Part shown: positions 36,183 through 44,817 of the stretch, one piece after another
How the letters are laid out: the number at the start of each line of letters is the position of its first letter
Position numbering within the stretch: the first letter of the stretch is position 1
Assembly (NCBI RefSeq): GCF_015905305.1
Contig: NZ_JADZLQ010000001.1
Coordinates: forward strand, 1,760,599 to 1,824,598
Length of the DNA: 64,000 nucleotides
Direction of reading: 5' to 3'
Source of the DNA: Pinirhizobacter soli
GTDB taxonomy: Bacteria > Pseudomonadota > Gammaproteobacteria > Xanthomonadales > Rhodanobacteraceae
Made by a program: the position numbers and the translations under genes
Notes under the pieces: generated by a model
Databases searched by the model: none
The model's input: only the letters and a program-made list of their open reading frames with translations
Told to the model about the DNA's origin: nothing

Positions 36183-37496
36183 CTAGTTCGACTTCAACTG
36201 CCAGGCCGGTTGCACCTGCGCGGCACGCCACGTCGGGTACAACGAGGCCAGCAGGGCCGCTACCACTGAAACGGCAAGCGTCAGGCAAACCAGCGCCGGA
36301 TCCAGATAGGCAAGCCGTGCAATCTGGGGGCTGAAGACCAGGTCGATGCCGTGCATGCCAATCGCCGTCAGCAACAGGCCGAGCACGCCGCCGGTAAGTC
36401 CCACAGTCGCTGCCTCGATCAGGAACTGTGCATAGATTTCCCGGCGCGACGCGCCCAGGGCCCGGCGCACGCCGATCTCCTGCGCGCGTCGCATGAACTT
36501 GGCCAGCAACAGCCCGATGGTGTTGACCAGGCATACGCCAAAGAAGCTCACCGACACCACCAGGGAAACCTTGGCGCCTTGCGGCACCACTTTCTGGTAG
36601 TCGAGCCAGTCGGCGACGTCGTGCAGGCGCACGTTGGGCGGCCAGCGAAAGCGGCCTGCGCGCTGCTGCTCGGCGGCGTAACCGCGCAAGCGATCGCGAT
36701 AGGTGGCTGTTGCTGCCGGCGTGGGCAGTTCCGCCCAGAATGTGAGCCAGATGCACTCCGAGCGGAGCCAGTTATCCCAGCCCACGCCGGGATCGGACAC
36801 GCAGTTGGTGTTGCCGGCGGTGACGAAACGCTGGTCGAGGGCATGGGTAAACGGGATGAACACCTCCACCGGCTCGGTGAAGCCTCTGGTATTGACGACA
36901 TCCAGGAACATCGGCTGCGGGTCCCAGGTATCCATCACGCCGACCACGCGATAGAGATGGCCTTCCAGGTTTACTTCCCGCCCAACGCTGTTCTGGCCGT
37001 GAAAAATCCGGTCGTTCAAGTCTCGGTTGATGACGGCGACAGCCGCACGGCCATTGTCGTCATTCGCCGTCCACGGGCCGCCGTAGAGGAACGGGATATC
37101 GAACATGGCGAAGGCGTCGGCGTAAACGGCATAAGAGTTCACTCCCTCGGGCTGGCGATTGGCTTCGTCGGGAATCACGGAAATACCCAGTGGGTAAAGC
37201 ACCGTCTGCCGGGGCGCCCAGTGGGCATGTTGCAAGGCCATGGCATCGATGTAGCTGAGCTGCTCGGCAGGCTCACCGGGAGGAGTCTCGTTGTTGTTCG
37301 GCCCCCAGTTGTCCACCTGGGCCACAAAAAGTTGCGAAGACTTCCACGGTATGGGGTTGCGCGCCGTGGCGCGGTACACCGCATAGGTCACCATGGAGGA
37401 AGCCACGCCGAAGCCGATGGTCAACACCATCAACGCCGTCAATATCCGGTGTCGCGACAAGCTGCGCAAACCGAGTTTGAAGTAATAGGTGAACAA
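36183..37496 (-). CDS. FtsX-like ABC transporter permease (first of pair)
   Basis: 437-residue permease with the same layout: N-terminal FTYYFKLGLRSLSRHR and a membrane segment, a long periplasmic domain (about 45-300) and three C-terminal membrane segments with EIGVRRALGASRREIY. I propose a TTG start at 37496: GGAGG lies seven bases upstream and the family begins with a FxYYxxLxxRSL sequence; an ATG at 37523 is the alternative. A sigma-54-like promoter is placed 44-59 bases upstream. It forms an operon with the second permease but without an ATP-binding gene. Confidence 0.86.
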   Translation of the reverse strand: MFTYYFKLGLRSLSRHRILTALMVLTIGFGVASSMVTYAVYRATARNPIPWKSSQLFVAQVDNWGPNNNETPPGEPAEQLSYIDAMALQHAHWAPRQTVLYPLGISVIPDEANRQPEGVNSYAVYADAFAMFDIPFLYGGPWTANDDNGRAAVAVINRDLNDRIFHGQNSVGREVNLEGHLYRVVGVMDTWDPQPMFLDVVNTRGFTEPVEVFIPFTHALDQRFVTAGNTNCVSDPGVGWDNWLRSECIWLTFWAELPTPAATATYRDRLRGYAAEQQRAGRFRWPPNVRLHDVADWLDYQKVVPQGAKVSLVVSVSFFGVCLVNTIGLLLAKFMRRAQEIGVRRALGASRREIYAQFLIEAATVGLTGGVLGLLLTAIGMHGIDLVFSPQIARLAYLDPALVCLTLAVSVVAALLASLYPTWRAAQVQPAWQLKSN

Positions 37497-37539
37497 GGGC
37501 CTTCCTCCATCTACTAAAACCATACTGTGCGAGGTAGTA

Positions 37540-37555
37540 AGCAATGGCTGCGCCA
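37540..37555 (-). promoter_or_regulatory. Sigma-54-type promoter of the FtsX pair
   Basis: Read on the minus strand the sequence is TGGCGCAGCCATTGCT, which fits TGGCAC-N5-TTGCW with a single mismatch and the required GG-GC spacing of ten bases. The start would be near 37530, leaving a short leader to the TTG at 37496. Candidate enhancer palindromes lie 57-80 bases upstream. Confidence 0.6.
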
Positions 37556-37611
37556 ACTACAAAATCGCTGGCACTTCAAAAACTTGCAATGACACATATT
37601 AAGCTTGCCGC

Positions 37612-37635
37612 TGTCCGCGGACATGACAACGGACA
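37612..37635. promoter_or_regulatory. Candidate enhancer sites for the sigma-54 promoter
   Basis: A perfect 12-bp palindrome TGTCCGCGGACA (37612-37623) is followed directly by an imperfect copy TGACAACGGACA (37624-37635) and then a half site GGGGACA. Tandem palindromes at this distance upstream of a -24/-12 promoter are the usual layout for NtrC-type activators. They also lie 66 bases upstream of the divergent GGDEF gene. Confidence 0.5.
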
Positions 37636-37700
37636 ATGGGGACAGGCACACTCTGACCAGCCACGGCTCCAGAAAACAGCGACGCTGCCGATAGCCATGT

Positions 37701-38645
37701 ATGACTACGCATGACATCGCCACCGACGACGCCGTCTACAAGACGCTTCTGGAATCCACACGGGCCATACCCTGGAAAATCGACTGGGTGACCATGCAGT
37801 TCGCCTATATCGGTCCCCAGATCGAGGCATTGCTTGGCTGGACGCCGGACAGCTGGGTGACCGTGCAGGATTGGGCCGAACGCATGCACCCGGAAGACCG
37901 CCAGTGGGCGGTGGACTTCTGCGTGGCGCAGTCCATGGCAGGCATCGACCACGAGGCGGACTATCGCGCGCTGTGCAGCAATGGCGATTACGTATGGATC
38001 CGCGACGTCGTGCACGTGGTGCGCAACGACGATGGCACGGTGAATTCGCTCGTCGGTTTCATGTTCGATATTTCCGAACGGAAGAAAACCGAAGAAAAGC
38101 TGCTGGTCATGCAGCGCGAGCTGGAGGAACTATCGTTCAAGGACGGCCTGACCAACGTCGCCAACCGGCGGCGCTTCGACCAGGTGATGGATGCCGCGTG
38201 GGAGCGCGCCCGCAACCAGCGCGAACCGATCGCGCTACTGATGATCGACATCGACTACTTCAAGCAATACAACGACCGCTACGGCCACCTGGCAGGCGAT
38301 GACTGCCTGCGCCGCGTGGCCTCGGTGCTGGTCCAGGCCGCCGCCCGGCCGAACGATTTGCTGGCCCGCATCGGTGGCGAGGAATTCGCCATGCTGCTCC
38401 CCGGCACCAGTGCCTCGGGCGCCGTCGGCGTGGCCGAGCACTGCCGCCAGCTGCTGAAAGATGCCCAGATCCTGCACGGCCCTGCCCCGCTAGGCCGCCT
38501 CACCGCGAGCATCGGCGTGGGCGCGGTCACGCCGGAAGCCGGTGACAATTGGGTAAGCCTGCTCGACCGCGTCGACCGTCGCCTGTACGCCGCCAAGCAG
38601 GCTGGTCGCGATCGGATGATGGATACCGATCCGGTCGCGGTCTGA
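37701..38645 (+). CDS. PAS-GGDEF diguanylate cyclase
   Basis: 314-residue cytoplasmic protein. A PAS domain of the PAS_3 type (about 22-128, with HPEDRQW and the ending GFMFDISERK) is joined by a short coiled helix to a GGDEF domain (about 145-305). The catalytic loop is GGEEF at 225-229, so the enzyme should make c-di-GMP; the allosteric I-site RPND (RxxD) stands at 216-219, five residues before it. No membrane segments. It is divergent from the FtsX pair and convergent with the second siderophore receptor. The Shine-Dalgarno site is weak. Confidence 0.93.
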   Translation: MTTHDIATDDAVYKTLLESTRAIPWKIDWVTMQFAYIGPQIEALLGWTPDSWVTVQDWAERMHPEDRQWAVDFCVAQSMAGIDHEADYRALCSNGDYVWIRDVVHVVRNDDGTVNSLVGFMFDISERKKTEEKLLVMQRELEELSFKDGLTNVANRRRFDQVMDAAWERARNQREPIALLMIDIDYFKQYNDRYGHLAGDDCLRRVASVLVQAAARPNDLLARIGGEEFAMLLPGTSASGAVGVAEHCRQLLKDAQILHGPAPLGRLTASIGVGAVTPEAGDNWVSLLDRVDRRLYAAKQAGRDRMMDTDPVAV

Positions 38646-38659
38646 TTTGTCTTCGGCGA

Positions 38660-40834
38660 TCAGAAGAACTTGTAGTTGAAGCTCAGCGTCGCGCTTCGGC
38701 CGGCGGCGTAGTACAGGTTGCTGTACTCATCCAGCACGAAGTACTTGCGGTCCAGAAGATTTTCGCCATTGACCTGCAGCGAGACATGGTCGTTGAAGGC
38801 GTAACGCGCCATCGCGCTCAGTAGAAGCACGGACGACTGATTCACATACTGCGTGCCGTTCGGGCCATCCACCGGCGCCTGGCTCGCCGACTGCCAGTTG
38901 GGGCCGCCGCCGATGGTTAGGCCGTTCCAGCTGCCGGGCAGTTGGTAGGTGGTGAACAGGCGTACCAGCGTGCGCGGCAGCGAGGTATTGATCGCGCCCT
39001 GCTGCGGGGCCTTGATGTTGAAATGCGACCACCCAAGCGTGGTGTTCCAGCGATCGGTGATCGCACCGGAGGCTTCGAATTCGTAGCCGCGTGAGCGAGT
39101 GCCGTTCACCGGCGTATAGGCCTGGGTAATGCCGTCCGGCAGGAATTGGCCCGGATCGGCCTGGGCCACGTTGTCCTGGCGTGTGTCGAAGAAAGTCAGC
39201 GAGGTATTCAGGCGGCCATCGAAATGGCGACCTTTGATGCCCACCTCGCGGCTGCTGCCGATCACCGGATCCAGGAAGTCGCCATTGGCGCGGCGATTGC
39301 TCTGCGGATCGAAGATCTGGGTGTAGCTGGCGAAGGCCGAGTACACCGGGGTGATGTCATAGATCAATCCCGCATAGGGAATCGTCTTGGAATGCTCGTG
39401 ATGGTAAGTGCCCGCACTGGCATCGAACGTATCGTTGGTCCATGTGCTGTAGCGGGCGCCGGCGATCAGCTTGATATTGTCGGCCAGCGACCAGCGCGAG
39501 GCCACGTACGCGCCGCCCTGCTTGATGCGCGCGGCGGAGAGCAGGTCGCCTGTCGGGGCGAACTCCGGATACGGGTAATTGCCCGTCCATTGCAGGAAAT
39601 TCCCCGTGTCGGGAAGATCGCCATGGGCGTTCTCGTAGGAGTCCTGGGTGTAACGCGAGCCGCTCAGGCCCGCCACCAGTTCGTGCTCGCGGCCGAAGGC
39701 CTCGAACGGCCCGGACAGGTAGATGTCAGCCATGTTCTGCCTGCCGCGGTCGGTTCCCCGGTAAGCGTAGGGGGCGGCGCCCTCGCCTGTTTCGCGGTTG
39801 GGAAAGCCATAGACATAGAACAGCGCCATGTCGCCATCCGTTTCGCGGCGGCTGGCTAGCGCATGCAGCTGCCAGCCATTGGCAAACTCGTGCTTCAAGT
39901 CCACGAAGGCCGTCTTGGTGGTGTTGTACCAGAACGACCAGCTGGCAGCGCTTGAAAAGCCGCGCGGCCACGTGATGAAACCACCATCGTCGTAGAACAC
40001 CGGGTAGGTACCCCAGGTCACGCCATTGGGCTTGGTCTTCTGGTAGTCCAGGCCCGCGCTAAGCGTGGTGTTGGGCCCAAGGTCCGCATCGACCACGGCG
40101 TACAGCACGTTCTTGTTGCTGCTGTAGCGATCGATGTAGGAGCCTCCCTCTTCATGCGTCGCCACCACGCGTCCGCGTACCGACCCGGATGCGGTGATTG
40201 GTGTTGCGATGTCCACCGTCTCGCGCGTCGTACCCCACGTGCCGTAGCTTATCGTTGCATCCGCGTTGAACGTGCGGCTATCGGCGTGCTTGCGCACGAA
40301 GTTGATCAGAGCCGACGGGCTACCCGCGCCGCTCATCAGGCCCGTCGCTCCACGCACCACTTCGATGCGGTCGTAGATCGACGTATCCAGGCTGCCGTCG
40401 GCGGATGAGGAATTCAGGCTGGGCGCGACGGGCACGCCGTCATAGGCCATGTTCTCGATCTGGAAGCCGCGCGAATAGAACAGCACGCGCTCCGAATCGT
40501 AGGCGTTGGACGATACACCCGTGGTGTTGTCCAGCACGGCACGCACGTTGGTGAGATTCTGGTCCTCCATACGCTGGGCGGTGATCACGCTAACCGACTG
40601 CGGCGTGTCCTGCAGTGTAAGCGGCAGGCGCGTAGCCGCCGCGGTATCGCTGACGGTGTAGCCCTGGAGACTTTGCCCTTCCACCTTCACCGTGGCGAGC
40701 TTGGTGGCGTTGTCGGGCTTGGCGGGAGTGTCGGTGGCGGCCTGCGACTGGGCCGCGGCCACGAAGGGAAACGCCAGCATCACGCTGGCAGCCAGCGACG
40801 CGACCGACAGACGGCCGGAACGGATGGAGAACAT
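38660..40834 (-). CDS. TonB-dependent siderophore receptor (second)
   Basis: Outer-membrane receptor of 724 residues with a Sec signal (about 1-28, ending FVAAAQ). The plug domain has the TonB-dependent siderophore receptor pattern: LPLTLQDTPQSVSVITAQRM, SRGFQIENMAYDGVP and YDRIEVVRGATGLMSGAGSPS. The barrel ends FNYKFF with a terminal Phe. It is of the FpvA/FhuE/FoxA-like group rather than the FhuA-like one next door; the substrate is unknown. I chose the ATG at 40834 as the start. A Fur-like site lies about 120-140 bases upstream. Confidence 0.92.
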   Translation of the reverse strand: MFSIRSGRLSVASLAASVMLAFPFVAAAQSQAATDTPAKPDNATKLATVKVEGQSLQGYTVSDTAAATRLPLTLQDTPQSVSVITAQRMEDQNLTNVRAVLDNTTGVSSNAYDSERVLFYSRGFQIENMAYDGVPVAPSLNSSSADGSLDTSIYDRIEVVRGATGLMSGAGSPSALINFVRKHADSRTFNADATISYGTWGTTRETVDIATPITASGSVRGRVVATHEEGGSYIDRYSSNKNVLYAVVDADLGPNTTLSAGLDYQKTKPNGVTWGTYPVFYDDGGFITWPRGFSSAASWSFWYNTTKTAFVDLKHEFANGWQLHALASRRETDGDMALFYVYGFPNRETGEGAAPYAYRGTDRGRQNMADIYLSGPFEAFGREHELVAGLSGSRYTQDSYENAHGDLPDTGNFLQWTGNYPYPEFAPTGDLLSAARIKQGGAYVASRWSLADNIKLIAGARYSTWTNDTFDASAGTYHHEHSKTIPYAGLIYDITPVYSAFASYTQIFDPQSNRRANGDFLDPVIGSSREVGIKGRHFDGRLNTSLTFFDTRQDNVAQADPGQFLPDGITQAYTPVNGTRSRGYEFEASGAITDRWNTTLGWSHFNIKAPQQGAINTSLPRTLVRLFTTYQLPGSWNGLTIGGGPNWQSASQAPVDGPNGTQYVNQSSVLLLSAMARYAFNDHVSLQVNGENLLDRKYFVLDEYSNLYYAAGRSATLSFNYKFF

Positions 40835-40954
40835 GGTGTGGTGCCCTTTGTGCGAAGCCGGCAAGCGGGAATTCGCTTGCGTGGAGTTACGCCACTGGCT
40901 CGCCGAGGGCTGGCTTGTCGCGATGCAGCAAAAAGCTTAACAGAAACACCCATT

Positions 40955-40973
40955 AATGCGAAAGAGTCGTATT
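40955..40973. promoter_or_regulatory. Fur-box-like site upstream of the second siderophore receptor
   Basis: The 19-bp sequence AATGCGAAAGAGTCGTATT is an imperfect palindrome (AATGCGA against TCGTATT) with about 13 of 19 positions shared with a Fur-type AATGAGAAT-ATTCTCATT pattern. It lies between the divergent receptor and RMND1-like genes. Confidence 0.5.
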
Positions 40974-41030
40974 TGCGAATATCGATGGTCATACCCGCCG
41001 TCATCAGCCCGGCTCAATCCCCCCACTACA

Positions 41031-42185
41031 ATGCTTGGAATTGGGCAACGAGCACTAAAAGTGGCCTCCGGAAAGATCAAAGTGGCAGCGGGAGAACTCA
41101 CCGCGCTGCGACTGTTCGATATCGCCTACACCGTGGACCTCTCCCAAGCCGAGCAGCTCTGGGCAGCAAGGCCGGGCCTGGCATTCAGTCGGTCCAGGCT
41201 CACCAGTACGCCAGCCAAGGCGGTGACGTTCGGGGTAGCGCCCCTTCGTCTTCAATTGGGGGAAACCGGGCTGACCCTGGATTCGCGCACGGTCACCGCC
41301 GACCTTTCCGTACGCATCTACGACTTCGGCGTGGCGGCGCTGGCGGTACGCATCCAGGTGGGCGACCAGGATTGGGACGACTTCGTTGCCGATTTCAACG
41401 CGCTGGATCGCGTGGTGGGCCACGAAGCGCCGATCGACTTCTGGACCGACCTGCTGCAACGGGTCAAGGACATCATCCTTCCCGCACTGGATCGTCCGGC
41501 CACCCATGCCCACCTGGAAGAGGACTATCTGATCGCCACCGTCCAACGGCTGGACGAGCCGATGGACGCCTCCGCGCTACAGGCACGCGTGGATCTTACG
41601 GCGCTGTTGTCGGGTGAGAAGCGCCCGCTTTCGAGCGATTCGCAGCGGGAATTATTGTCGCGCAGCTTTTCCTACTACGCCGACGATCTGGTCGTACTGA
41701 CATGGGACCGGGCCTTCATCTACGAACCGCGGCTCGATTCCGACGTTGCCGATGTGATCGAAGTGGCCAATGCCCAGCTGGTGGAATTCCGTTACTACGA
41801 CACCTTGCTGGACGAAGAACTACCCCGCATGTACGAGCGCGTCGAGAACGCGCGCGGCGCGGCTTCGCTGCTGGCATCGCGACGGTTCGCCTATCTCGCC
41901 CGACGGCTCTACACGCTGGTGGCGGAGGTAACCGAACTGACCGAGCGGGTGGACAACGCGCTGCAGGTGACCGAGGATGTCTACCTGGCTCGCGTTTACA
42001 GCACGGCTCTGGCGTTGTTCCGCGTGCCCACCTTGAGCGAATCGGTGGATCGCAAGCTGGCGATCATCCGGGACACGTATGCCGCGCTTTACGAAGAGGC
42101 TTCGAGCCGGCGCGCGGAGCTGCTGGAAGTGGCTATCGTGCTGCTGATCATGCTTGAGATTGCGATCATGTTGTTGCAGCGGTAG
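41031..42185 (+). CDS. RMND1/RMD1 (DUF155) family protein
   Basis: Protein of up to 384 residues related to eukaryotic RMND1/Sif2. The C-terminal domain carries YYADDLVVLTWDRAFIYEP, DVIEVANAQLVEFRYYDTLLDE and a helix-rich stretch ending in a hydrophobic tail anchor (VAIVLLIMLEIAIMLL). The family organises mitochondrial translation in eukaryotes; its bacterial role is unknown. The start is uncertain: the ATG at 41031 has no Shine-Dalgarno site, while a GTG at 41082 has GGAAAG six bases upstream. It is divergent from the second siderophore receptor and convergent with the NYN gene. Confidence 0.78.
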   Translation: MLGIGQRALKVASGKIKVAAGELTALRLFDIAYTVDLSQAEQLWAARPGLAFSRSRLTSTPAKAVTFGVAPLRLQLGETGLTLDSRTVTADLSVRIYDFGVAALAVRIQVGDQDWDDFVADFNALDRVVGHEAPIDFWTDLLQRVKDIILPALDRPATHAHLEEDYLIATVQRLDEPMDASALQARVDLTALLSGEKRPLSSDSQRELLSRSFSYYADDLVVLTWDRAFIYEPRLDSDVADVIEVANAQLVEFRYYDTLLDEELPRMYERVENARGAASLLASRRFAYLARRLYTLVAEVTELTERVDNALQVTEDVYLARVYSTALALFRVPTLSESVDRKLAIIRDTYAALYEEASSRRAELLEVAIVLLIMLEIAIMLLQR

Positions 42186-42189
42186 GTCG

Positions 42190-42906
42190 TCAGACCTCGA
42201 GCAAATCGGGAAGAGCCGAAATCACCCCTTCCGAAGCCGGTTTATCCGATTTGTCCTTAGGTTGAGGGCATGTCGATCGTTTCCCGTCTATATGCTCGTG
42301 GAGTCCTTCTGGCACCTGGCGCCACATGGGATCAAGAACAAAGTCCACGCCCTCTCGTCGAGCCAACTTGGCGGCGGGTACGAAGTCAGCATCGCCTGCG
42401 ATAAGCACGATCTGATCAACCTGCCGCTTCAAGACCAGTGCGGAAATATCCACGCCGATGCGCATGTCCACTCCCTTCTGCTTGATGCTGGGGATTACAT
42501 CGTCGTCCGTCAGGCTGTCGAAGAGCCGCTTTCCCTTGAGTAGTTCGGTGATGACCGAGTGCTTTATGGTCCACTCGGTCATATCCGAAAGATGTCCCAG
42601 ACGCAGTGCGACTTTACGCTTCGAGCGCAGCCGCTGATGAAGTTCCCGACGGAACTTCGCCTCATCGGAGGCCTTGAAATTTACCGATTTTTTGCTGATC
42701 GGCGATCGCATCTGTTTTTCAAGCGGCGGGCAATCATAAAAGAAGATGCGATAAAGATCGTGCCTGACGCTCTTCTCCTTTAGATGGGCCATCGCCCAGC
42801 GCCAGGCCAAATCTGCCGCGCGTCGTGCATCGAAATAGTTACCGGGCTCAATGCGCCGAAATCGCTTTATAAAAAAGGCCCCATCAATAAGGATGGCCGT
42901 GCCCAT
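42190..42906 (-). CDS. NYN domain (PIN-like) putative ribonuclease
   Basis: 238-residue protein of the NYN/DUF88 (LabA-like) group. Acidic residues expected for the metal site are D8 in AILIDGA, D147 in KGVDM, D153 in GVDIS and D172/D174 in IAGDADFVPA. The long insertion (about 65-140) is basic. The C-terminus is polar. NYN proteins are RNA-processing nucleases; some occur in defence loci, but no partner gene is seen here. Base composition is lower in GC than its neighbours, suggesting transfer. A near-consensus promoter lies upstream, and GAGG sits close to the ATG. Confidence 0.85.
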   Translation of the reverse strand: MGTAILIDGAFFIKRFRRIEPGNYFDARRAADLAWRWAMAHLKEKSVRHDLYRIFFYDCPPLEKQMRSPISKKSVNFKASDEAKFRRELHQRLRSKRKVALRLGHLSDMTEWTIKHSVITELLKGKRLFDSLTDDDVIPSIKQKGVDMRIGVDISALVLKRQVDQIVLIAGDADFVPAAKLARREGVDFVLDPMWRQVPEGLHEHIDGKRSTCPQPKDKSDKPASEGVISALPDLLEV

Positions 42907-42999
42907 ACACTTCCTCTTTTTTCTTCCTGAAAAAAAAGCCTCAAGGTTCGGGACGCCCTGGGTAGGGGGGCGGCGAACACTAGAGGCTGGATGCTTTCG

Positions 43000-43027
43000 A
43001 TTGTATGGTTGCTGATGAAGTTGTCAA
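43000..43027 (-). promoter_or_regulatory. Sigma-70-type promoter of the NYN gene
   Basis: On the minus strand TTGACA (43022-43027) and TACAAT (43000-43005) are separated by 16 bases, close to consensus. The expected start near 42993 leaves a leader of about 87 bases to the NYN ATG. Confidence 0.65.
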
Positions 43028-43041
43028 CAAGAAAGCGCGCC

Positions 43042-43229
43042 TTAGGCGCCCATGCCCGTTGCGCTCCGCAGGTTTTTGATCGCACCGGCGACAGTTCGGA
43101 AGGGACCAGACACGATGCGTCAAACCCTTTCATGATCGCCTTATCAATGACGCCAGTCTCGTAAAGGCCCAAAGCAGCCGAGTGAATCGCTTCGAATGCG
43201 TCAGTCTTGAACTTGCGCTTGGTCTTCAT
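43042..43229 (-). pseudogene. Remnant of a HigA-like XRE antitoxin/regulator
   Basis: The N-terminal part of a familiar helix-turn-helix regulator is recognisable: MKTKRKFKTDAFEAIHSA, then DKAIMKGFDASCLVP. After this the frame is lost. In another frame the next conserved helix continues as AIKNLRSA and then stops at 43042-43044. The helix-turn-helix itself is missing. Intact relatives (about 100 residues) are usually the antitoxin of a RelE/HigB-type pair; no toxin gene is visible beside it. I infer a frameshifted, 3'-truncated relic. Confidence 0.7.
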
Positions 43230-43672
43230 GCCAGATCCTCGTGCCAAAAACGGATCTAGCGGATGAACGCTACGTGTTCTCACACCCGTCGAGCAGTTGC
43301 AGGCGATGTCACAACCTGCGAGTCCACCCAGGCCCACTTCCACACGGTCCTTCGTCCATCCGCCCAGCCATGGCTTATGGCCACCTCGAGCCAGAGGCCA
43401 AGGTGACGGGCGAGCCAGGGTCCAAAACCGGTCAAGGAACGGCTGGGCATAAGCCCACCTGGCCGCCCGCCGAAAAAGGCGAGAGCCCCGGATGCCGCAG
43501 CGCTGCTGCGACATCCGACTCCCTTGAACACGGGTTTGGACACCCGGTTGCCGGTGCGTTGGCAACGGACACATGATCCAGATTTTCGCGCTGCGATTCC
43601 ATGCGAATCGTCTGAAAATTGCAGCCGAAAAAACAGCGAACAAATCTCAATTCGTGCCGTACTTCCACGACC
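43230..43672. other. Non-coding stretch with several hairpins
   Basis: No convincing gene is seen in these 443 bases. There is a 12-bp stem with a three-base loop at 43490-43516 (GGATGCCGCAGC with GCTGCGACATCC, one mismatch) and another around 43546-43568 (GTTGCC with GGCAAC). The open frame that covers the region on the minus strand shows no protein-like sequence outside the antitoxin relic. It may be the scar of a lost mobile element. Confidence 0.4.
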
Positions 43673-44725
43673 TTACGGTCGCGCCTCAAGCACGATATTG
43701 AACGGCGTTTCTGCCGCGCGGCGGAGCTGACGAAAGCCACCCGCCTCGACGATTACCTTGCGCAAGCGAGCCTCACCAGCCTGCGCACCAAGCGCCGGAC
43801 CATGCCGAGCAAGCGACACCGGCACGCAGATCATCGACGACGCCGCGTAATACACACGGCCCACCGGATTAAGGTTATCCGCCGTGCTGTCGCCAGCGAA
43901 AGGCTCCACGACCATGCAGGTGCCGTCGTCCTTCAACGCGCTCCTGGCATGCCGCGCGGCACCATCGGGATCGGCCATGTCGTGCAGGCAATCGAAGAAG
44001 GCGATGAGGTCGAAGTCGCGGCCTTTATAGCCAGTGGCATCCGCCTGCTCGAACGTTGCATTCTTCACCCCGGCGGCCTTTGCCCGCTCGCGGGCGACGT
44101 CGATCGACGGTGCGTGATAGTCGTAGCCGACGAATTGCGATGTAGGAAATGCTTTCGCCATCAGCACCGTGCTGGCGCCATGCCCGCACCCGACGTCGGC
44201 GACCTTGCCGCCGCGCGCGAGCTTGTCGACGACGCCTTCGAGCGCCGGTAACCATGCCCCCAGCAGATTGCTGTTGTAGCCGCCACGGAAGAATCGCTCG
44301 ACGCCATGGAACAGGCAGGGATGATGTTCACCCCACTCCATGCCGGCGCCGCTCCGGAAGTTGTCGCGCACGCGCGGATAGGTGTGGAACAGCGCACGGG
44401 CAACCTCGTAGGCACCGGGAAGGTCAACAGGGCCCGCGGGGTCGGCCAGGCACGCCGCCTGCTCTTCGCTGAGCCGGTATTTGCCCGATGCCGCATCGTA
44501 GTCGACGTAACCACCGGCGGCCTGGTTGCCGAGCCACTCGCGCATGTAGCGCTCGTTGGTGCCAGTGCGTGAGGCCAGCTCCGCCGGTGTCAGCGATTCC
44601 TTCGCCAGCGCCTTGTACAGGCCTAGCTCGTCGCCGAGCAAAACAAGCACCGCGCTGAAGGCGGCGCCGAGGTCGCCGACAGCCTTACCCAGGAATGCAT
44701 TGAGTTTTTCTTCGTTGATGGACAT
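43673..44725 (-). CDS. Class I SAM-dependent methyltransferase
   Basis: 350-residue methyltransferase with an N-terminal winged-helix dimerisation domain (about 20-100, LYKALAKESLTPAELASRTG) and a Rossmann-fold catalytic domain. The SAM loop is VADVGCGHGAS (about 175-185), followed by FVGYDYHAPSI and a C-terminal FDCLHDMADPDGAARHARSAL. This resembles O-methyltransferase-like proteins acting on small molecules; the substrate is unknown. I chose the ATG at 44725, with GGAG nine bases upstream; a GTG immediately before it is possible. It has no operon partner. Confidence 0.87.
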   Translation of the reverse strand: MSINEEKLNAFLGKAVGDLGAAFSAVLVLLGDELGLYKALAKESLTPAELASRTGTNERYMREWLGNQAAGGYVDYDAASGKYRLSEEQAACLADPAGPVDLPGAYEVARALFHTYPRVRDNFRSGAGMEWGEHHPCLFHGVERFFRGGYNSNLLGAWLPALEGVVDKLARGGKVADVGCGHGASTVLMAKAFPTSQFVGYDYHAPSIDVARERAKAAGVKNATFEQADATGYKGRDFDLIAFFDCLHDMADPDGAARHARSALKDDGTCMVVEPFAGDSTADNLNPVGRVYYAASSMICVPVSLARHGPALGAQAGEARLRKVIVEAGGFRQLRRAAETPFNIVLEARP

Positions 44726-44817
44726 CACTACACGCTCCGAGAACAGGGGGAATCGGTGTGTGTCGTCCTGCCGGCGGATGGTTTTCCGCTACGACTTCTG
44801 GAGTATATCGCCGGAAA

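Noticed and set aside
36175-36756. In-frame extension of the second FtsX permease
   Set aside because: Overlaps the first permease gene in another frame and lacks membrane or domain features.
42867-43643. 258-codon minus-strand frame across the antitoxin relic
   Set aside because: Only residues around 43060-43229 look like a protein; the rest is translated non-coding sequence.
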